From positions 1 through 64,000 of the forward strand of contig NZ_JAUYUD010000041.1 of NCBI RefSeq assembly GCF_030692605.1: a stretch of DNA of 64,000 bases, read 5' to 3'. The position numbers and the translations under genes are program-made. Positions 60,767 through 64,000 of the stretch are shown one piece after another (within the stretch, counting starts at the first letter, position 1; every line of letters begins with the position of its first letter). The notes below the pieces were generated by a model. It ran no database searches. It worked only from the letters and a program-made list of their open reading frames with translations, and was not told the DNA's origin. The DNA is from Lutibacter sp. (GTDB lineage Bacteria > Bacteroidota > Bacteroidia > Flavobacteriales > Flavobacteriaceae).

Positions 60767-60782
60767 TGAAAAGTTACAAACA

Positions 60783-60796
60783 CGAAAACGTTTGCG
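60783..60796. promoter_or_regulatory. Candidate LacI-family operator 2: CGAAAACGTTTGCG
   Basis: 14-bp palindrome (CGNAAACGTTTNCG), centre 31 bp from operator 1. Confidence 0.65.
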
Positions 60797-60917
60797 AAAA
60801 ATCAAAAGTGATATTTATCATAAAAAAAAGGTCATTTTCCATATAAATTCACAACGTGAAACGTGAATAATAGTAGATTTTTTTAACAAACCTTAATTAT
60901 TAATTAACTTAAAATAA

Positions 60918-63848
60918 ATGAAAAATTTTAAATTTTTATTGATTAATGTCATGCTTCTTTTTCCGATGATAATGTTTGGTCAACAAACTATTACGGGAAA
61001 AGTTACAGAAGCATCTGGTGGCGAAGCGTTACCGGGCGTTGACATTATAATTAAAGGAACTACCAGAGGTGTTAGTACCAATTTTGACGGTAACTACATT
61101 TTAGAAAATGTTGCCAAAGGTGATGTTTTGGTTTTTTCCTTTCTAGGATTTAACAAACAGGAGATTATTGTTGGTACTAACAGAGTTATCAACGTTTCAC
61201 TTGTAGAAGATGCGCAGGCATTAGATGAAATAATACTAATTGGTTATGGTTCTACTACTGTAAAAGATGCTACTGGATCTGTAGCAGCAATTACTTCAAA
61301 AGATTTTAATAAGGGAAATATTGTTACTCCTGCAAGTTTAATTACCGGTAGAGTTGCTGGTGTAAATATAACTAGTGATGGAGCACCTGGAGGTGGAAGC
61401 ACAATTAGAATTAGAGGAGGATCTTCTTTGGGAGCATCTAATGACCCTTTAATTGTAATAGACGGATTACCAATCTCTAATTCAACAGCTGGTGGATCAG
61501 CTTCTATTTTAGCCTCTTTAAATCCAAATGATATTGAATCATTTTCTGTATTAAAAGATGCCTCTTCAACTGCTATTTATGGATCAAGAGCGTCAAACGG
61601 GGTAATTATAATTACTACTAAAAAAGGGAAGAAAGACTTTCAAGTTGATGTAAACTTTAAATCTGGTTACCAAACATTAGCCGATAAAATAGATGTCTTT
61701 AGTGCCGCTGATTATAGAAACCTAATTACAACAAGAGTTGCTGCTGGTCAAACTGGAATAAAAGTAGCTCAATTAGGAAATGCAACTACAGATTGGCAAA
61801 ATGAAATTTATCAAGAAAAATTTACCTTCGATCAAAACATTTCTTTAAGTGGAGCGCTATTAGATAACTTACCTGCCCGTTTATCTATTGGTAACACTAT
61901 ACAACCTGGGTTAAGAAAAACTTCAAAATTTGAAAGAACATCTGCAACTTTAAACTTAAACCCTACTTTTTTTAAAGAAAGTTTAAAAGTTAATTTTAAC
62001 GCTAATGTTAGTTCTGAATCAAATAGATTTGCCGATGGTGTTGAAGGAGCTGCACTTAATTTTGACCCTACTCAACCTGTATATGACACAACTTCTCCTT
62101 TTGGAGATTTTTTTGAATACCATACAAATGGAGAGCCAAATAATGCACCTAGAAATCCTGTTGCTAGTTTAATGCAACGCAACAATTCAAGTGTTGTAGA
62201 TAGACTATTTGGTAATGTCGAATTCGATTATAAATTTAATTTTTTACCTGAATTAAGAGCAGTTTTAAACTTAGGTTATGATAAATCAAGTGGAACTGGC
62301 TCTAACATTTTATCTACAGAAAGTATTAATGGTTTTAGACCCGCAATTAATACACCTTTCTTAGGATCAAATTCAGGTTATACAAGTGAAAGAAAAAACA
62401 CATTATTAGATGCTTATTTAGTTTATAATAAAGAATTAGCCGATATTAAAATTGAAGCTACTGCAGGTTATTCTTATCAAAAATTTGAAGGTGAAGATTT
62501 TAACACAGGAAATAAAATAGATCCAGATTCTGAATCGGATGTTAATACACATCCCGATGTTGTTTTAATTGGTTTCTTTGGAAGAACTAACCTTAGTTTC
62601 TTCGATAAATATCTTTTAACATTATCTTATAGAAGAGACGGAACATCAAGATTTAATAAAGACAATAGATGGGGTAATTTCCCAGCTGCTGCGTTGGCTT
62701 GGAAAATTAATGAAGAAGATTTTCTAAAAGATTCTAACATTATTTCAACATTGAAATTACGTTTAGGTTGGGGTATTACAGGCCAGCAAGACATTCCAGC
62801 ATCTTATGCTTATTTAGGAAGACATTTAACAGGTGATGCAGTTTCTCAATACATTTTTGGTAGCACTCCTATTATAGTTGGAATTCCTCAATCGAGATTT
62901 GAAGCTATTAAATGGGAAGAAACAACAACTTACAATGCTGCATTTGATTTTGGTTTATTCAACGACAAAATTAAAGGTTCAGCAGAGGTTTATTTAAAAG
63001 AATCTAAAGACTTACTAGCAAATGTTGCTGTATCTGATGGTTCTAACTTTAGCAATGCAGGATGGCAAAATATTGGTCAATTTACTTCTAAAGGTATTGA
63101 GTTTTCTATTGGTGCTGATGTTGTATCAAATGACATCTTTAATTGGAATTTAAATTATAATGTAAATGTTAATCGTACTGAAATTGATGCTTTAGCGTTA
63201 GGCCAAGACATTGAAGTTGGTGGTATTGCAGGTGGAACAGGATCAAGAATTCAGTTACATAGAGAAGGTTTCTCACCATATTCTTATTATGTATACAAAC
63301 AATTATATGATGAAGCAGGAGCACCAATTGAAGGAGCTTATGCAGACATAAATCAAGATGGTAAATTAAACTTAAGCGATAGATACATTTACAAAAAGCC
63401 AAGTGCAGACATTACGATGGGCTTACAATCTAGTATGAATTATAAAAACTTTGATTTATCGTTCAATTTAAGAGCTAGTATTGGAAATTATATGTACAAT
63501 AATCTGAATTCAAATAGAGCTCAATACAATAATTTACAAGCTACAACGGCTTTAGGAAATTTACCAACAAGTGTTTTAGCCTCTAATTTTGTTGAAACAA
63601 GTAATGTTCTAATCTCAGATTATTTTATTGAGAATGCTTCATTCCTTAAAATGGACAACTTAACTTTTGGATATACCTTTAGTAAATTCAATAAAGATTT
63701 ATCAAGTATTTATCTTTGGGGAGGAATCCAAAATGTATTTACCGTAACTAATTACAGTGGATTAGATCCGGAAATCTATGGAGGAATCGACAACACCATA
63801 TATCCAAGAGCAAGAACATTCTTGATGGGTGCTAACATTAAATTTTAA
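60918..63848 (+). CDS. susC: SusC/RagA family TonB-linked outer membrane protein
   Basis: Signal peptide; CarboxypepD_reg-like ITGKVTEASGGEALPGVDIIIKGTTRGVSTNFDGNYIL; plug RVAGVNITSDGAPGGGSTIRIRGGSSLGASNDPLIVIDG; SSTAIYGSRASNGVIIITTKKGK. Confidence 0.97.
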   Translation: MKNFKFLLINVMLLFPMIMFGQQTITGKVTEASGGEALPGVDIIIKGTTRGVSTNFDGNYILENVAKGDVLVFSFLGFNKQEIIVGTNRVINVSLVEDAQALDEIILIGYGSTTVKDATGSVAAITSKDFNKGNIVTPASLITGRVAGVNITSDGAPGGGSTIRIRGGSSLGASNDPLIVIDGLPISNSTAGGSASILASLNPNDIESFSVLKDASSTAIYGSRASNGVIIITTKKGKKDFQVDVNFKSGYQTLADKIDVFSAADYRNLITTRVAAGQTGIKVAQLGNATTDWQNEIYQEKFTFDQNISLSGALLDNLPARLSIGNTIQPGLRKTSKFERTSATLNLNPTFFKESLKVNFNANVSSESNRFADGVEGAALNFDPTQPVYDTTSPFGDFFEYHTNGEPNNAPRNPVASLMQRNNSSVVDRLFGNVEFDYKFNFLPELRAVLNLGYDKSSGTGSNILSTESINGFRPAINTPFLGSNSGYTSERKNTLLDAYLVYNKELADIKIEATAGYSYQKFEGEDFNTGNKIDPDSESDVNTHPDVVLIGFFGRTNLSFFDKYLLTLSYRRDGTSRFNKDNRWGNFPAAALAWKINEEDFLKDSNIISTLKLRLGWGITGQQDIPASYAYLGRHLTGDAVSQYIFGSTPIIVGIPQSRFEAIKWEETTTYNAAFDFGLFNDKIKGSAEVYLKESKDLLANVAVSDGSNFSNAGWQNIGQFTSKGIEFSIGADVVSNDIFNWNLNYNVNVNRTEIDALALGQDIEVGGIAGGTGSRIQLHREGFSPYSYYVYKQLYDEAGAPIEGAYADINQDGKLNLSDRYIYKKPSADITMGLQSSMNYKNFDLSFNLRASIGNYMYNNLNSNRAQYNNLQATTALGNLPTSVLASNFVETSNVLISDYFIENASFLKMDNLTFGYTFSKFNKDLSSIYLWGGIQNVFTVTNYSGLDPEIYGGIDNTIYPRARTFLMGANIKF

Positions 63849-63862
63849 TAAATTATACGAAA

Positions 63863-64000
63863 ATGAAAACAAATTATATACATAAATTTTATTTCTTTTT
63901 TGGAATTCTATTCATACTTAGTGCTTGTACTAATGATTTGGATGTAACACCAAAAGATGATGATGAATTTTTATCTGAAGAATTCTACGCTAGTTCTAAT
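63863..64000 (+). CDS. susD: SusD/RagB family lipoprotein, N-terminus only (runs off window)
   Basis: MKTNYIHKFYFFFGILFILSACTNDLDVTPKDDDEFLSEEFYASSN; lipobox LSAC; position right after susC. Confidence 0.9.
   Translation, partial: MKTNYIHKFYFFFGILFILSACTNDLDVTPKDDDEFLSEEFYASSN

Noticed and set aside
60809-60820. TGATATTTATCA upstream of susC as another FNR-like site
   Set aside because: Only the TGAT-N4-ATCA core matches and the spacer is not palindromic; in AT-rich sequence this can occur by chance. Worth including in a genome scan only.

Overview
AT-rich chromosomal window typical of a marine or host-associated Flavobacteriaceae (Bacteroidota) genome. From left to right it contains: (1) a cbb3 cytochrome oxidase locus (ccoI, ccoS, ccoNO fusion, ccoQ, ccoP) divergent from a Crp/Fnr regulator, with an identical 14-bp palindrome upstream of both cco units and fnr; (2) two adjacent PLP enzymes that look like the cysteate synthase and cysteate acyltransferase pair of capnine (sulfonolipid) synthesis; (3) housekeeping genes and a tRNA-Gly(TCC); (4) an SOS-type locus (S24/LexA-like repressor, DEDDh + GIY-YIG exonuclease, SRAP/HMCES protein) that appears to be decaying: the SRAP gene has one in-frame amber codon, and the divergent dnaE-like gene is cut to its PHP N-terminus and fused to a receiver-domain remnant; (5) a two-component cluster (1249-aa Cache/PAS/GAF kinase, Rcp1-like regulator, REC-REC-PAS-PAS-HK-REC hybrid kinase); (6) core genes rluF, tgt, an LptF/G permease, accA, nnr, KASIII, truncated haemoglobin, cdd, porV, gldJ, murF, gapA, pfkA; (7) a maltodextrin utilisation locus with a tight 9-gene catabolic operon, a LacI regulator with a pair of candidate operators, then susC and the start of susD. 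I found no CRISPR array, IS element, prophage or recognisable phage-defence island. The strongest hunt results are the oxygen-regulon promoter architecture, the decaying SOS locus, the missing porU between porV and gldJ, and the candidate capnine gene pair. All family calls come from reading motifs by eye. No database search was run.
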